64,000 nucleotides of DNA from Actinomadura_E scrupuli (GTDB taxonomy: Bacteria > Actinomycetota > Actinomycetes > Streptosporangiales > Streptosporangiaceae), in contig NZ_JBPCCU010000001.1 in assembly GCF_050971785.1 (NCBI RefSeq), forward strand, positions 310,001 to 374,000, written 5' to 3'. The translations under genes and the position numbers were made by a program. The notes beneath the pieces are model-generated. The model was not told where the DNA came from. It did not search any database and was given only the letters and a program-made list of their open reading frames with translations. Shown here in pieces: positions 50,406 through 59,888 of this stretch (the first letter of the stretch is position 1; every line of letters starts with the position of its first letter).

Positions 50406-50411
50406 TAGCCT
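50406..50411 (+). promoter_or_regulatory. Candidate -10 box of the nucleoside operon
   Basis: TAGCCT fits TANNNT, 61 bp before the TTG start. Upstream, GTCACAG (about 50280) and CTGTGACCTGTGAC (about 50321) form a spaced inverted repeat of unknown meaning. Confidence 0.4.
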
Positions 50412-50472
50412 CCGATCGGTTTCGTGTACAAATGCGTATTTTTCCGCTGGGGTGTGAACGGAGGGTGCTATC

Positions 50473-51534
50473 TTGCGCCGTGAACTGAGGATGGCAGCCG
50501 TCGCGCTGACCGGCGTAGCGCTCGCGCTGAGCGCCGCAGGCTGTGGTGGCAAGAAGACGACCACCGATGGCGGTGGCGGCGGTGGTGACACCAAGAAGAC
50601 CCTGAAGGTCGGTCTGGCCTACGACATCGGCGGCCGCGGCGACCAGTCGTTCAACGACGCGGCCGCTCGCGGGCTCGACAAGGTCAAGTCGGACCTGAAC
50701 ATCAAGACCGAGGAGCTCTCGGCCAAGGCGGGTGAACCGGACACCGACAAGGAGGCCCGGCTCAAGCTGCTCGCCTCGAGCGGCTACAACCCGGTCATCG
50801 GCGTGGGCTTCGCCTACACCGCCTCCGTGCTGAAGATCGCTAAGGACTTCCCGAACACGAAGTTCCTGGTCGTCGACGCGGACCAGTGCAAGGTCGAGGG
50901 CGCCAACGTCACCGGCGCCTGCTTCTCCGAGGAGCAGGGCTCCTTCCTCGTGGGCGCGGCGGCGGCGCTCAAGTCGAAGACCGGCACGATCGGGTTCATC
51001 GGCGGCGTCAACGTGCCGCTGATCCACAAGTTCGAGGCCGGCTACGCGGCGGGCGCCAAGGCCGCCAAGCCGAGCATCAAGGTGCTCCCGGCCAAGTACC
51101 TCACCCAGCCGCCGAACTTCGACGGCTTCAAGAACCCGGCGCTGGGCACCGAGGCCGCCAAGGGCCAGCTCGACGCCGGCGCCGACGTCATCTACCAGGC
51201 GGCCGGTGGTGCCGGCATCGGGGTCATCAAGACCGTGGGCGCGGCCAAGAAGCTGGCCATCGGCGTCGACTCCGACCAGTACAACCAGCCCGCGCTGGCC
51301 GAGGTCAAGGACTACATCCTCACCTCGATGGTCAAGGGCGTCGACGTCGCGGTGTTCGACTTCGTGAAGGCCGTCTCGGACGGCACCGCAGCGGCAGGGA
51401 CCAAGCAGTACAACCTGTCCAACGACGGTGTCGGCTACGCCATCTCCGGCGGCAAGCTCGACGACATCAAGGCCAAGCTGGACGCGCTCAAGGCTGACAT
51501 CGTCAGCGGCAAGATCAAGGTCCCGACCAGCTGA
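50473..51534 (+). CDS. BMP-family nucleoside-binding lipoprotein
   Basis: A 353-residue exported lipoprotein with lipobox AAGC (Cys24) followed by a Gly-rich spacer (GGKKTTTDGGGGGGDTKK). The BMP/PnrA fold is shown by LKVGLAYDIGGRGDQSFNDA, PVIGVGFAYTASVLKIAKDF, TGTIGFIGGVNVPLIHKFEA and IGVDSDQYNQP. It binds nucleosides outside the membrane and delivers them to the ABC transporter encoded next. The start is TTG, nine bases after GGAGG, and is rare among the genes here. A very stable hairpin after the stop separates it from the ATPase gene. Confidence 0.93.
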   Translation: MRRELRMAAVALTGVALALSAAGCGGKKTTTDGGGGGGDTKKTLKVGLAYDIGGRGDQSFNDAAARGLDKVKSDLNIKTEELSAKAGEPDTDKEARLKLLASSGYNPVIGVGFAYTASVLKIAKDFPNTKFLVVDADQCKVEGANVTGACFSEEQGSFLVGAAAALKSKTGTIGFIGGVNVPLIHKFEAGYAAGAKAAKPSIKVLPAKYLTQPPNFDGFKNPALGTEAAKGQLDAGADVIYQAAGGAGIGVIKTVGAAKKLAIGVDSDQYNQPALAEVKDYILTSMVKGVDVAVFDFVKAVSDGTAAAGTKQYNLSNDGVGYAISGGKLDDIKAKLDALKADIVSGKIKVPTS

Positions 51535-51549
51535 TCGGTTCGATGAAGC

Positions 51550-51604
51550 CCTTTGCCGCGCTTTCCACCAGGAGTTCACTGCCTGCTGGAAAGCGCGGCA
51601 AAGG
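51550..51604 (+). promoter_or_regulatory. Perfect 18-bp hairpin between lipoprotein and ATPase genes
   Basis: Bases 51550-51567 (CCTTTGCCGCGCTTTCCA) and 51587-51604 are exact reverse complements with a 19-nt loop in which CAGG and CCTG can also pair. It starts 16 bp after the lipoprotein stop and ends 18 bp before the ATPase GTG. It probably sets transporter stoichiometry by partial termination or by protecting the upstream mRNA from exonucleases. Confidence 0.85.
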
Positions 51605-51622
51605 TTCGGTAGGGGGGTAAGG

Positions 51623-53215
51623 GTGACTGACGGTGTACCGGCTGTACGGCTGACGTCGATCACCAAGCGGTTTCCCGGCGTGGTGGCCAACCGCGACATC
51701 AATCTCTCGATCGCCAAGGGCGAGGTCCATGCCCTGTGCGGAGAGAACGGTGCCGGCAAGTCCACCCTGATGAAGATCCTGTACGGCATGCAGCGGCCGG
51801 ACGAGGGCACGATCGAGATCGACGGCGAGCAGGTGGCCTTCCGGTCGCCCGCCGACGCGATCGCACGCGGCATCGGCATGGTCCACCAGCACTTCAAGCT
51901 GGCCGACAACCTGACCGTTCTGGAGAACATCGTGCTGGGCGCCGAGCGCCTGCACGGCATCGGAGCCCGTGCCCGGGCGCGCATCGTCGAGATCGCCGGC
52001 CAGTACGGCCTGACCGTCGACCCGGACTCGCTGGTCGAGACGCTCGGCGTGGGCGACCGGCAGCGGGTGGAGATCATCAAGGTGCTCTTCCGGGGCGCCC
52101 GGATCCTCATCCTGGACGAGCCGACCGCGGTGCTCGTGCCCCACGAGGTGGACGAGCTGTTCGCCAACCTCCACGAGCTCAAGGCAGAGGGACTCACGGT
52201 CGTCTTCATCTCCCACAAGCTGGACGAGGTCCGCAAGGTCGCCGACTCCATCACGGTGATCCGCCGCGGTGAGACGGTCGGGACCGCGGACCCGCGGTCG
52301 GTCACCTCCCGGCAGCTGGCCGAGCTGATGGTCGGCTCCGAGCTGCCCACCCCCGAGCTCCGCGAATCCACCGTGACCGACCAGGTGGTGCTCGACATCG
52401 CGGGGCTGACCCTGCTGGCGCCGGGCGCCGGGCCGGTCCCCGAGAGCGAGGTCGCGGACACCGGCGAGGTCGCCAAGGCCGGTGCCGCGGGCGTCACGGC
52501 GATGGGCCGTACGGTGCTCGACGACGTCTCGCTGACCATCCACGCGGGAGAGATCGTCGGCATCGCCGGGGTCGAGGGCAACGGCCAGAGCGAGCTCGTT
52601 GAAGCGATCATGGGTCTGTTGCGGGCGGACGCCGGCCGGATCTCGTTCGCCGGGGCCGACATCACCCACTGGCCGACGCGCCGCCGCCGGGAGGCCGGCA
52701 TCGCGTACATCCCGGAGGACCGGCAGCGGCACGGGCTCGTGCTGGAGGGCGCCCTCTGGGAGAACCGGATGCTCGGCCACCAGACCCAGCGGCCCAACGC
52801 GCGTGGTCCGTGGATCGACCGGCGGGGCGCGAAGCGCGACACGACCCGGATCGTCCGCGAGTACGACGTGCGCACGCCCGGCATCAACGTGCCGGCCGCG
52901 GCACTGTCCGGTGGCAACCAGCAGAAACTGATCGTCGGCCGGGAGATGTCCGGCGAACCCCGGCTGCTCATCGCCGCGCACCCCACCCGCGGCATCGACG
53001 TGGGCGCGCAGGCGGCCATCTGGGAGCACCTGCGCCAGGCCCGCGCCGCCGGGCTGGCGGTACTGCTGATCAGCGCTGATCTCGAGGAACTCATCGGCAT
53101 GTCCGACACACTGCACGTCGTCCTGCGCGGCCGGCTGGTCGCCCGGGTGGATCCCTCCGGTGTCACACCGGAGGAGCTCGGCTCGGCCATGACCGGCGCG
53201 GAGGCCGCCTCATGA
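51623..53215 (+). CDS. Nucleoside ABC transporter ATP-binding protein (double cassette)
   Basis: A 530-residue fusion of two ABC domains, as in RbsA/BmpB-type transporters. The first has Walker A GENGAGKST (40-48), a modified signature VGDRQRVEIIKVLF and Walker B RILILDEPTAVL. The second has a degenerate Walker A (GVEGNGQSELVEAIM), LSGGNQQKLIVGREM and LLIAAHPTRGIDVGA. It drives uptake with the two permeases. Start is the GTG after AGGGGGG, following the long hairpin. ATGA overlap couples it to the first permease gene. Confidence 0.95.
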   Translation: MTDGVPAVRLTSITKRFPGVVANRDINLSIAKGEVHALCGENGAGKSTLMKILYGMQRPDEGTIEIDGEQVAFRSPADAIARGIGMVHQHFKLADNLTVLENIVLGAERLHGIGARARARIVEIAGQYGLTVDPDSLVETLGVGDRQRVEIIKVLFRGARILILDEPTAVLVPHEVDELFANLHELKAEGLTVVFISHKLDEVRKVADSITVIRRGETVGTADPRSVTSRQLAELMVGSELPTPELRESTVTDQVVLDIAGLTLLAPGAGPVPESEVADTGEVAKAGAAGVTAMGRTVLDDVSLTIHAGEIVGIAGVEGNGQSELVEAIMGLLRADAGRISFAGADITHWPTRRRREAGIAYIPEDRQRHGLVLEGALWENRMLGHQTQRPNARGPWIDRRGAKRDTTRIVREYDVRTPGINVPAAALSGGNQQKLIVGREMSGEPRLLIAAHPTRGIDVGAQAAIWEHLRQARAAGLAVLLISADLEELIGMSDTLHVVLRGRLVARVDPSGVTPEELGSAMTGAEAAS

Positions 53216-54435
53216 CCTCACCCCCCGCGCCCCCCGCACCCCCTTCGTCCCCTCCGTCCGATCCCAAGCCCGGCGGCGCCGACCACGTACCCGCGTGGCA
53301 GGCGATCCTGCGTGGCCTGGGACCGCGCCGGCTGGCGCTGCAGATCGGCGCCCCGATCCTGGCGATCGGCATCGCGCTGATCATCACGATGATCGTGCTC
53401 CGGCTGACCGGCGCCGACCCCTTCAACGCCATCAACAGCATGATCGACTACGGCACCACCCCGTCGTCGATCGTCTCCATCCTGAACCGGGCCACCGGCT
53501 ACTACCTGTCGGCGATCGCGGTGGCGATCGGCTTCCGGATGGCACTGTTCAACATCGGGGTGGACGGGCAGTACCGCATGGCCGCCTTCCTGGCGGCCGC
53601 GCTGGGCGGGGCGCTGACGCTGCCCGCGCCGTTCGGCCAGATCCTCGTGATCGTCTGCGCGATGCTGGTCGGCGGGCTGTGGGCCACGATCGCCGGAGTG
53701 CTCAAGGTCACCCGGGGGGTCAGCGAGGTCATCTCGACGATCATGCTCAACGCGATCGCCACCGGGATCATCGCCTACCTGCTCAACGACAAGCGGCTCG
53801 CCGAGCTCCGGCCGGGCAGCAACAACGTCGCCACCCCGCCCATCCCCAAGTCCGGCCAGGTGGGTTCGCTCACCGGACCGCTCTCCTCGATCGGCATCGA
53901 CCTGCCCGGGGACCTGAACGTCCTGCTCCTGCTGGCGGTGGCCGTCGGGATCATCTTCTACGTCGTCCTCAACCAGACCCGTTTCGGCTTCGACCTGCGG
54001 GTCTCCGGGTTGTCCTCGACCGCGGCGCAGGCCAGCGGCGTGGACAGCCGGCGCATGGTGGTGATCACGATGCTGCTGTCCGGGGCGGTCGCCGGGCTGG
54101 CGGGCATGCCGGAACTGCTGGGCGCCTCGCACCAGTACTCGCTGAACTTCCCCGCGACGCTCGGGTTCACCGGCATCACCATCGCCCTGCTCGGGCGCAA
54201 CCATCCGTTCGGGGTCGCGCTCGCGGCACTGCTGTTCGCGTTCCTCGACCAGTCGTCGGACGTGCTGCAGCTGGCCCAGATCCCCCAGGAGATCGTCCAG
54301 GTCATGCAGGGCGTCGTCGTGCTGACCGTCGTCATCGTCTATGAGCTGGTCCGCCGGTTCGAGATCCAGCTGCAGCAACGGGCCGTGGCCGCGGAGCTGG
54401 CAGCAGGGCACGCCCTCACCGAGGAGCCGGCATGA
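53212..54435 (+). CDS. Nucleoside ABC transporter permease 1
   Basis: A 407-residue multi-spanning permease of the branched-chain/sugar class (BPD_transp_2). Near the N-terminus is AINSMIDYGTTPSSIVSILN. Conserved segments are GFRMALFNIGVDGQYRMAAF, GVSEVISTIMLNAIATGIIA and SGAVAGLAGMPELLGASHQY. It starts in an ATGA overlap with the ATPase gene and ends in an ATGA overlap with the second permease gene, so the three are co-translated. The proline-rich N-terminal 25 residues are unremarkable. Confidence 0.94.
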   Translation: MTSPPAPPAPPSSPPSDPKPGGADHVPAWQAILRGLGPRRLALQIGAPILAIGIALIITMIVLRLTGADPFNAINSMIDYGTTPSSIVSILNRATGYYLSAIAVAIGFRMALFNIGVDGQYRMAAFLAAALGGALTLPAPFGQILVIVCAMLVGGLWATIAGVLKVTRGVSEVISTIMLNAIATGIIAYLLNDKRLAELRPGSNNVATPPIPKSGQVGSLTGPLSSIGIDLPGDLNVLLLLAVAVGIIFYVVLNQTRFGFDLRVSGLSSTAAQASGVDSRRMVVITMLLSGAVAGLAGMPELLGASHQYSLNFPATLGFTGITIALLGRNHPFGVALAALLFAFLDQSSDVLQLAQIPQEIVQVMQGVVVLTVVIVYELVRRFEIQLQQRAVAAELAAGHALTEEPA

Positions 54436-55796
54436 CCCAGACCCTCCTTGACGGCCTCCGCAGGAAGGCCTCGCCCCCCTCGGCCGGCGGGTCGCGCCTG
54501 CCCCGGATCCTGCTGCTGGTGGCCGGGCTGCTGGTGCTCCTGTCGGTGATCCGGGCGCTGACCGGCGCCGAGGACATCACCTCCAGCGGCACGATCGCCG
54601 CGACGTTGCGGCTCGCCGTGCCGATCGGCCTGGCCGGGCTGGGCGGCCTGTGGGCGGAGCGGGCCGGCGTCGTCAACATCGGCCTCGAGGGCATGATGAT
54701 CCTGGGCACCTGGACCGGTGCCTGGGCCGGTTACCAGTGGGGGCCCTGGGCCGGTGTGGCCGTGGGCATCCTCGGCGGCGCCCTCGGCGGGCTGGTGCAC
54801 GCGGTCGCCACCGTCACCTTCGGGGTCGACCACATCGTGTCCGGTGTGGCGATCAACATCCTCGGGATCGGGCTGACCCAGTTCCTGTCCGGCCTGCTGT
54901 TCAACACCGGTGCGGCGAAGGCGCTGGGCGGTGGTCCACGTCAGTCGCCACCGGTGGAGTCGATCAGCACGATCACCGTGCCGATCCTGTCCGGGGGGAA
55001 GATCTTCGGCTGGCGGAGCCCGGACACGTTGGGCTGGCTGGAGCACAAGCACTGGCTGCTGCTGTCCGACCTGTCCGGCATCCTGCGCGGGCTGACCACG
55101 GACCTGTCGCTGCTGACCATCGTGGCCATCCTGCTGATCCCGCTGACGCTGTTCGTGCTCTGGCGGACGCCGTTCGGCCTGCGGGTGCGCTCGTGCGGTG
55201 AGGATCCGTACGCCGCCGAGTCGCTGGGCGTGAAGGTCTACCGCATGAAGTACGCCGCCGTGCTCATCTCCGGCGCGTGCGCGGGACTCGCCGGGGCCTT
55301 CCTGGTGACCGTCTCCTCGCCGCTCTACCAGGACGGCCAGACCGGCGGCCGGGGCTACATCGGCCTGGCCGCGATGATCTTCGGTAACTGGCGTCCGGGC
55401 GGGCTCGCGATCGGCTCGCTGCTGTTCGGGTACACCGACGCGATGAACCTCCGGGGAGGCGGTGACTCGGTGCACGCCCTGCTGCTGTTCGTCGCCGTCA
55501 TCCTGCTCGGCATCGCCGTCTGGCAGGTCGTCCGGGCCCGTACGCTGTCCGGCGAGGTCGCCGCGGCGGGAGACCTCGGGCGCAAGGCCATCCGCAACCG
55601 GTACCTCGCCGCGGTCATCGCCGTGGCGGCGAGCGCGCTGCTGCTGCTGTGGTTCGCGTTGAGCAGCGAGGTGCCCGGTGAGCTGGTGTCCTTCACGCCG
55701 CACCTGACGACCCTGCTGGTGCTGGCCCTGGCCAGCCAGCGCCTGCGCATGCCCGCCGCCGACGGGCTCATCTACCGCAAGGGCGAAGCCCGCTGA
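54432..55796 (+). CDS. Nucleoside ABC transporter permease 2
   Basis: A 454-residue permease, partner of the preceding one. Seen are LRLAVPIGLAGLGGLWAERA, VVNIGLEGMMILGTWTGAWA, FGVDHIVSGVAINILGIGLT and LISGACAGLAGAFLVTVSSP. The C-terminal 100 residues add two more helices (YLAAVIAVAASALLLLWFAL) beyond the usual fold. It forms the membrane channel with permease 1. Starts in an ATGA overlap. 68 bp separate it from cdd. Confidence 0.94.
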   Translation: MTQTLLDGLRRKASPPSAGGSRLPRILLLVAGLLVLLSVIRALTGAEDITSSGTIAATLRLAVPIGLAGLGGLWAERAGVVNIGLEGMMILGTWTGAWAGYQWGPWAGVAVGILGGALGGLVHAVATVTFGVDHIVSGVAINILGIGLTQFLSGLLFNTGAAKALGGGPRQSPPVESISTITVPILSGGKIFGWRSPDTLGWLEHKHWLLLSDLSGILRGLTTDLSLLTIVAILLIPLTLFVLWRTPFGLRVRSCGEDPYAAESLGVKVYRMKYAAVLISGACAGLAGAFLVTVSSPLYQDGQTGGRGYIGLAAMIFGNWRPGGLAIGSLLFGYTDAMNLRGGGDSVHALLLFVAVILLGIAVWQVVRARTLSGEVAAAGDLGRKAIRNRYLAAVIAVAASALLLLWFALSSEVPGELVSFTPHLTTLLVLALASQRLRMPAADGLIYRKGEAR

Positions 55797-55864
55797 GCAC
55801 GGCCCCTCCGCTCGTGCGCCCGATGCGGCATCGTGCATGATCAACGGTGGGACTGGGGGAGTGA

Positions 55865-56328
55865 ATGAACGAGATCGACTGGGCCGGGCTGCGTGAGGCG
55901 GCCGTGGCGGCGATGGGGCGGGCGTACGCGCCGTACTCCGGCTTTCCGGTCGGGGCGGCGGCACTGGTCGACGACGGCCGGGTGATCAGCGGCTGCAACG
56001 TCGAGAACGCGTCGTACGGGGTCGGGCTCTGCGCGGAGTGCAGTCTGGTCTCGGCGCTCTACAGCGGCCGCCTGGCGGCGGACTCGGCGGACTCGACCAG
56101 GCCCGACCTGCAGACGGCGCTGCGCAGGCCGCTGCTGGTGGCACTGTCGGTGGTGGACGGCCACGGTGACCCGCTGATGCCGTGCGGCCGCTGCCGCCAG
56201 TTGCTGTGGGAGCACGGCGGCCCGGCGTTGCTGCTGGAGACCTCGACGGGTATCCGTCCCATGAGCGAGATCCTCCCGGACGCCTTCGGCCCGGACGATC
56301 TCGGCCGGAAGAGCACGTGGGGAGCCTG

Positions 56329-56329
<1 letters not shown>
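55865..56329 (+). CDS. cdd: Cytidine deaminase
   Basis: A 154-residue zinc deaminase. The active site is complete: CNVENASYGVGLCAECS, with Cys56, Ala57 and Glu58, and MPCGRCRQLLWE with the other two cysteines. It turns cytidine and deoxycytidine into uridine derivatives. An insertion between the motifs (ADSADSTRPDLQTALRRP) makes it longer than the usual 130 residues. The start follows GGGGGAGTGA. Its TGA shares one base with the ATG of deoA (TGATG), so the two are coupled, which fits import followed by deamination and phosphorolysis. Confidence 0.95.
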
Positions 56330-57612
<1,283 letters not shown>

Positions 57613-57692
57613 GGGCCTTCCGGCCGCCGCGGCCGCCGGGGCTTTGCGGCGGCGATCCCCGCCTGATGGGGCGGTACTTTGAGGAGATGACG

Positions 57693-58781
57693 ATGAAGCC
57701 GACCCTCGAGGACATCCGCAGGGCCCCCAAGGTGCTGCTGCACGACCATCTGGACGGGGGAGTGCGGCCGGAGACCATCGTCGATCTGGCCCGGGAGAAC
57801 GGCTACGACGGGCTGCCCACCACCGACCCGGGCGAGCTGCGCACATGGTTCGCGGACGCGTCGGACTCCGGGTCGCTGGAGCGTTATCTGGAGACCTTCA
57901 ACCACACGGTCGCGGTGATGCAGAGCGTCGAGGCCCTCGAGCGGGTGGCGTACGAATGCGCCGAGGACCTCGCCGCCGACGGCATCGTCTACGCCGAGGT
58001 GCGCTACGCGCCCGAGCTGCACACCAGCACCGGGCTGAGCCTGGAGCAGGTCGTCGAGGCGGTGCTGGAGGGCTTCCGCAGGGGCGGTGCCGAGTTCGGC
58101 ATCCGGGTCGGCACGCTGGTCACCGCGATGCGGCATCAGGCCCGCAGCATGGAGATCGCCCAGCTGTCGGTGGCCTACCGCGACTCCGGGGTGGTCGGCT
58201 TCGACATCGCGGGCGCCGAGGCGGGGTATCCGCCCACCCGGCACCTGGACGCCTTCGAGTACCTGCAACGCGAGAACTCCCACTTCACCATCCACGCCGG
58301 TGAGGCGTTCGGGCTGCCGTCGATCTGGCAGGCCATCCAGTGGTGCGGTGCGGACCGCCTCGGCCACGGGGTCCGGATCATCGACGACATCACCGAGGGC
58401 AAGACCGAACTCCCCCAGCTCGGCCGGCTGGCCGCGTACGTACGGGACAAGCGGATCCCGCTCGAGATGTGCCCCAGCTCCAACATCCAGACCGGTGCCG
58501 CCAAGTCCATCGCCGAGCACCCGATCGGCCTGCTGCGCCGTCTCAACTTCAGGGTCACCGTCAACACCGACAACCGGCTGATGAGCAGGACCAGCCTGTC
58601 GGAGGAGTTCGCCAAACTGGTCGAGGTCTTCGACTACGACTGGGACGACCTGCGCTGGTTCACCGTCAACGCGATGAAATCGGCCTTCATCGGCTTCGAC
58701 GAACGGCTGGAGTTCATCAACGGTGTGATCAAGCCGGGATTCGAGCAGCTCAAATGGCGCTCCGGCCGGCCCTTGGTATGA
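57693..58781 (+). CDS. add: Adenosine deaminase
   Basis: A 362-residue amidohydrolase-fold deaminase. LLHDHLDGGVRPETI gives the first two zinc histidines. HTSTGLSLEQVVEAV, FTIHAGEAFGLPS (third zinc His and catalytic Glu region), RLGHGVRIIDDI and LEMCPSSNIQTGA follow, and NTDNRLMSRT has the metal Asp. It makes inosine from adenosine. I chose the ATG at 57693 because GAGGAG lies six bases before it; the ATG two codons earlier sits directly on the ribosome site. The stop forms ATGA with a 41-codon ORF. Confidence 0.95.
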   Translation: MKPTLEDIRRAPKVLLHDHLDGGVRPETIVDLARENGYDGLPTTDPGELRTWFADASDSGSLERYLETFNHTVAVMQSVEALERVAYECAEDLAADGIVYAEVRYAPELHTSTGLSLEQVVEAVLEGFRRGGAEFGIRVGTLVTAMRHQARSMEIAQLSVAYRDSGVVGFDIAGAEAGYPPTRHLDAFEYLQRENSHFTIHAGEAFGLPSIWQAIQWCGADRLGHGVRIIDDITEGKTELPQLGRLAAYVRDKRIPLEMCPSSNIQTGAAKSIAEHPIGLLRRLNFRVTVNTDNRLMSRTSLSEEFAKLVEVFDYDWDDLRWFTVNAMKSAFIGFDERLEFINGVIKPGFEQLKWRSGRPLV

Positions 58782-58903
58782 GAACTCGTATGAGTACACG
58801 GGTGGGCACACGGGTCAGAACCGGCATGGGGGCTCGTGTGGCGGCGGGTACGAGGGCCCATGTGGGAGTCGGCATGTGGGGCGAGATACGAGGAACGGTA
58901 TGA
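58778..58903 (+). CDS. 41-codon bridging ORF between add and the PH-like gene
   Basis: The ORF starts in an ATGA overlap with the add stop (58778-58781) and ends in a second ATGA overlap with the next gene (58900-58903). The peptide is repetitive and basic (MRTRMSTRVGTRVRTGMGAR at its start), encoded by degenerate ACACGGGT-type repeats. I recognise no domain. The arrangement is the same as at 11480-11566, so it may serve translational coupling. A chance frame is possible. Confidence 0.4.
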   Translation: MRTRMSTRVGTRVRTGMGARVAAGTRAHVGVGMWGEIRGTV

Positions 58904-59616
58904 CGAGCGGTGCTCCGGGCCGGTTGGTCTTCCGCTCGACGGGCGCCCGGGTCGGTGGCTGGGTGTGGCTGGTGTTCGCCGTGGCCAACCTGGTCGACGT
59001 CGCGATACGCGGCCGCGATTCCGCCGCGGTGATCGCCGCGGCGGTGCTGCTGCTGGGGTGCGGGATCGCCTATGTCATCGGCCTGCGACCTCGGGTCGAG
59101 GCGGACGAGACCGGGCTGCGGGTGCACAACCCGCTGCGCGACGTCGTGGTCCCCTGGCCGGCCCTTCTGGAGATCACGGCTCCCGACTCCCTTCTGATCG
59201 CCTATATCGGTCCGGACGGCGAACGGCACCAGACGCGTTCCTGGGTGCTGCAGACCTCGCCACGTGCCCGGGCCAAGGCCGAGCGCCGGGCCGCCCGCAC
59301 TCCCGAGGACAAGATCGGCCGGTACCTCCAGGACCGCACCCCCGCCGACTTCGCCGCGGAACAGCTCACCGAACTGGCCCGGGCTCATCGCCCGACCGGC
59401 GCGGCCTCCACCGGCAAGACCCGTACCAGCACGGCACCCACGGGCAAGGCTCCGGCCGGCAAGGTGTCCTCCGGCAAGGCCCTCCCGGACAAGGCCGGCG
59501 CAGGCTCGGGCGAAGAGCCGGCCGGACGACTCGTCTGGTGGCCACCAGCCGTCCTGGCACTCGTCGGGCCGGCCGTTCTGCTGATCGGCGTGGTCCTCGC
59601 CGTGAGTCTCAGCTGA
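58900..59616 (+). CDS. PH-domain-like membrane protein
   Basis: A 238-residue protein. Two N-terminal helices (GGWVWLVFAVANLVDVAI and AVIAAAVLLLGCGIAYVIGL) are followed by a bacterial PH-like domain (RVEADETGLRVHNPLRDVVV, PWPALLEITAPDSLLIAY). A Lys/Thr/Ala-rich linker with TGK and SGK repeats comes next, then a C-terminal helix (PPAVLALVGPAVLLIGVVLA). Function is unknown. The start is the ATG after GAGGAACGGT. It follows the nucleoside operon through the bridging ORF. Confidence 0.78.
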   Translation: MTSGAPGRLVFRSTGARVGGWVWLVFAVANLVDVAIRGRDSAAVIAAAVLLLGCGIAYVIGLRPRVEADETGLRVHNPLRDVVVPWPALLEITAPDSLLIAYIGPDGERHQTRSWVLQTSPRARAKAERRAARTPEDKIGRYLQDRTPADFAAEQLTELARAHRPTGAASTGKTRTSTAPTGKAPAGKVSSGKALPDKAGAGSGEEPAGRLVWWPPAVLALVGPAVLLIGVVLAVSLS

Positions 59617-59660
59617 CCCAGAGGCATGCCCAGGTCCTGAGGGTCGGCGTCGGGAGGATC

Positions 59661-59837
59661 GTGGCCGCAACCCTCGTCCAGCACCCCCGCTACGTCGACG
59701 TCGCCGACGAACGCTGGGATGAGAACGCCCATTTCATCGCGAACGCCCGCCAGGACATCCCGCGCCTGATCGCCGAAATCAAGCGGCTCCGCCGGCGACT
59801 CGAACCAGAGAACCCCTCACGCCCCGAGGCGCAATGA
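59661..59837 (+). CDS. 58-codon orphan ORF, possibly the end of a decayed gene
   Basis: The segment DERWDENAHFIANARQDIPR then LIAEIKRLRRRLE is like the C-terminal part of common actinobacterial hypothetical proteins, where a phrase of the form AEFIAHARTDVPRLL precedes the end. A GTG at 59661 has GGGAGG only three bases before it, so the frame could be expressed as it stands. The protein upstream of this frame is not coding. I treat it as a short gene or a remnant next to the HNH nuclease. Confidence 0.5.
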   Translation: MAATLVQHPRYVDVADERWDENAHFIANARQDIPRLIAEIKRLRRRLEPENPSRPEAQ

Positions 59838-59888
59838 CCCTCGTCATTGATCCACGGGTATGGGCTGACAGTCAGTGAGCGGTACGTC

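Noticed and set aside
48862..53190. Very long open frame on the minus strand (over 1400 codons)
   Set aside because: It is antisense to five well-supported genes with clear domains; long antisense frames are expected in high-GC DNA.
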